A DNA stretch of 20,479 nt from the NCBI GenBank assembly GCA_964518695.1, contig CAZFGN010000007.1:1-20479 (forward strand). Direction: 5' to 3'. The stretch's first letter is position 1. Every line of letters begins with the position of its first letter. Shown in pieces: positions 20,022 to 20,479 of this stretch. The position numbers were made by a program, and so were the translations under genes. The stretch is from CAZFGN01 sp964518695. GTDB taxonomy: Bacteria; Patescibacteriota; Minisyncoccia; UBA6257; Colwellbacteraceae. Below the pieces are notes generated by a model. That model made no database searches and was not told the origin of the DNA. It was given only the letters and a program-made list of their open reading frames with translations.

Positions 20022-20479
20022 TTATTGGTTACTTGGAGTCCCGCTAGTCGTAGATGGCGTATTCTCGACCTCATCAACCCTCGGTATTTGCGCCAAAGCT
20101 ACCGCGGCTCGCCTTACTGCGTCATGAACGGCTTTTATTGCCTCACGAACTTTAGCGAGATCTTCGTGGAGAGCTTTGCGAGCTTTTCCCACGTCCGCAC
20201 GCAACTTGTCCTCGCTAGTTACGGTAATCGTGTAGGTTTTGCCAGTCTGTGTCTGTATAGCCGCCCTCGCGGTTTCTATACTTTTTAACGCCTCACTTAT
20301 GGCACTTCTCACGCTAGCAACATTAAGCCCCCGCTGTTCTGCCTTATCGGCTCTCGAAGCAATTTTCTCTAGAACATCCTCTAATTTGCCTAACACATTG
20401 GAAAAATGGTTTAGCATTCTTTCGTTCAATTCACCAAGCCTAGCATCGATTCTTTCAACCACCCCTCTCTTTCTCTCAT
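20022..20479 (-). CDS. Alpha-helical coiled-coil protein, N-terminus cut by window edge
   Basis: About 152 visible residues, rich in Ala, Lys, Glu and Arg, with heptad character throughout (RLGELNERMLNHFSNVLGKLEDVLEKIASRADKAEQRG, VRSAISEALKSIETARAAIQ, then LRADVGKARKALHEDLAKVREAIKAVHDAVRRAA). It ends in a Ser/Thr/Pro-rich tail. A GTG at 20462 could be taken as a start. However, the frame stays open to the edge with similarly charged residues (ERKRG), and related CPR proteins have a signal peptide before such a region, so the gene very probably continues beyond the window. Likely secreted or periplasmic and structural; no enzymatic motif is seen. It is upstream of the 19992 gene in the same direction. 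Confidence 0.75.
   Translation of the reverse strand, partial: ERKRGVVERIDARLGELNERMLNHFSNVLGKLEDVLEKIASRADKAEQRGLNVASVRSAISEALKSIETARAAIQTQTGKTYTITVTSEDKLRADVGKARKALHEDLAKVREAIKAVHDAVRRAAVALAQIPRVDEVENTPSTTSGTPSNQ

Noticed and set aside
1..20479. CRISPR arrays, transposons, phage genes or recoded TGA codons
   Set aside because: No regularly spaced repeats, transposase or integrase motifs, or terminal repeats were seen; TGA serves as a real stop in several clear genes.

Overview
The window looks like a chromosome fragment of a Candidate Phyla Radiation (Patescibacteria) bacterium, most likely Parcubacteria-like. This is inferred from four things: AT-rich compact gene order; a type IV pilus cluster of divergent proteins; a DUF4012-type membrane protein; and small one-TM or coiled-coil proteins of the kind common in these genomes. 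TGA is used as a stop (for example at the ends of the 6346 and 18289 genes), which argues against the recoded Gracilibacteria/Absconditabacteria. No rRNA, tRNA, CRISPR array, transposase or phage gene was seen. Two runs of ten N (12432-12441 and 19572-19581) interrupt genes, and the flanking reading frames show that neither gap is really ten bases long.

Layout. 1-7202 is a type IV pilus region. On the minus strand lie a cut prepilin, pilC, pilB, a polytopic membrane protein with a prepilin-peptidase-like C-terminal half, and a major-pilin-like gene with its own terminator. Divergently on the plus strand lie a PilM-PilN fusion, a PilO-like gene and a small one-TM protein. 7168-11398 (minus) holds an FtsB/DivIC-like protein, lepA and a DUF4012 protein, with a 32-bp perfect palindrome in front of lepA. 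11400-12700 (plus) is an accessory-looking patch: two orphan genes, each preceded by a TTGACA element and structured leader and followed by a strong terminator. 12702-13408 is a divergent pair, a Nudix hydrolase and a two-TM protein. 13433-17445 (minus) is a housekeeping block, murB, an 18-residue lysine-rich microgene, hpf and secA. 17631-20479 holds a divergent pair (one-TM protein and GT-C glycosyltransferase) whose start codons are only 16 bp apart, then a one-TM protein and a cut coiled-coil protein on the minus strand.

How they work together. PilB would power assembly at the PilC platform, with PilM-PilN and PilO forming the alignment complex and the two prepilins as fibre subunits. No pilT, secretin or canonical prepilin peptidase is visible. 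The secA/hpf/lepA/murB/ftsB-like genes serve secretion, ribosome hibernation, translation, wall synthesis and division. The glycosyltransferase probably acts at the cell surface.

The most notable regulatory pattern is a TATAAT-like -10 element lying 5-7 bases before the start codon of seven genes. It predicts leaderless mRNAs as a common expression mode here. The most notable single candidates are the attenuator-like leader at 12112-12171, the 18-residue microgene, the heptad-repeat insertion inside the LepA G domain and the PilM-PilN fusion.
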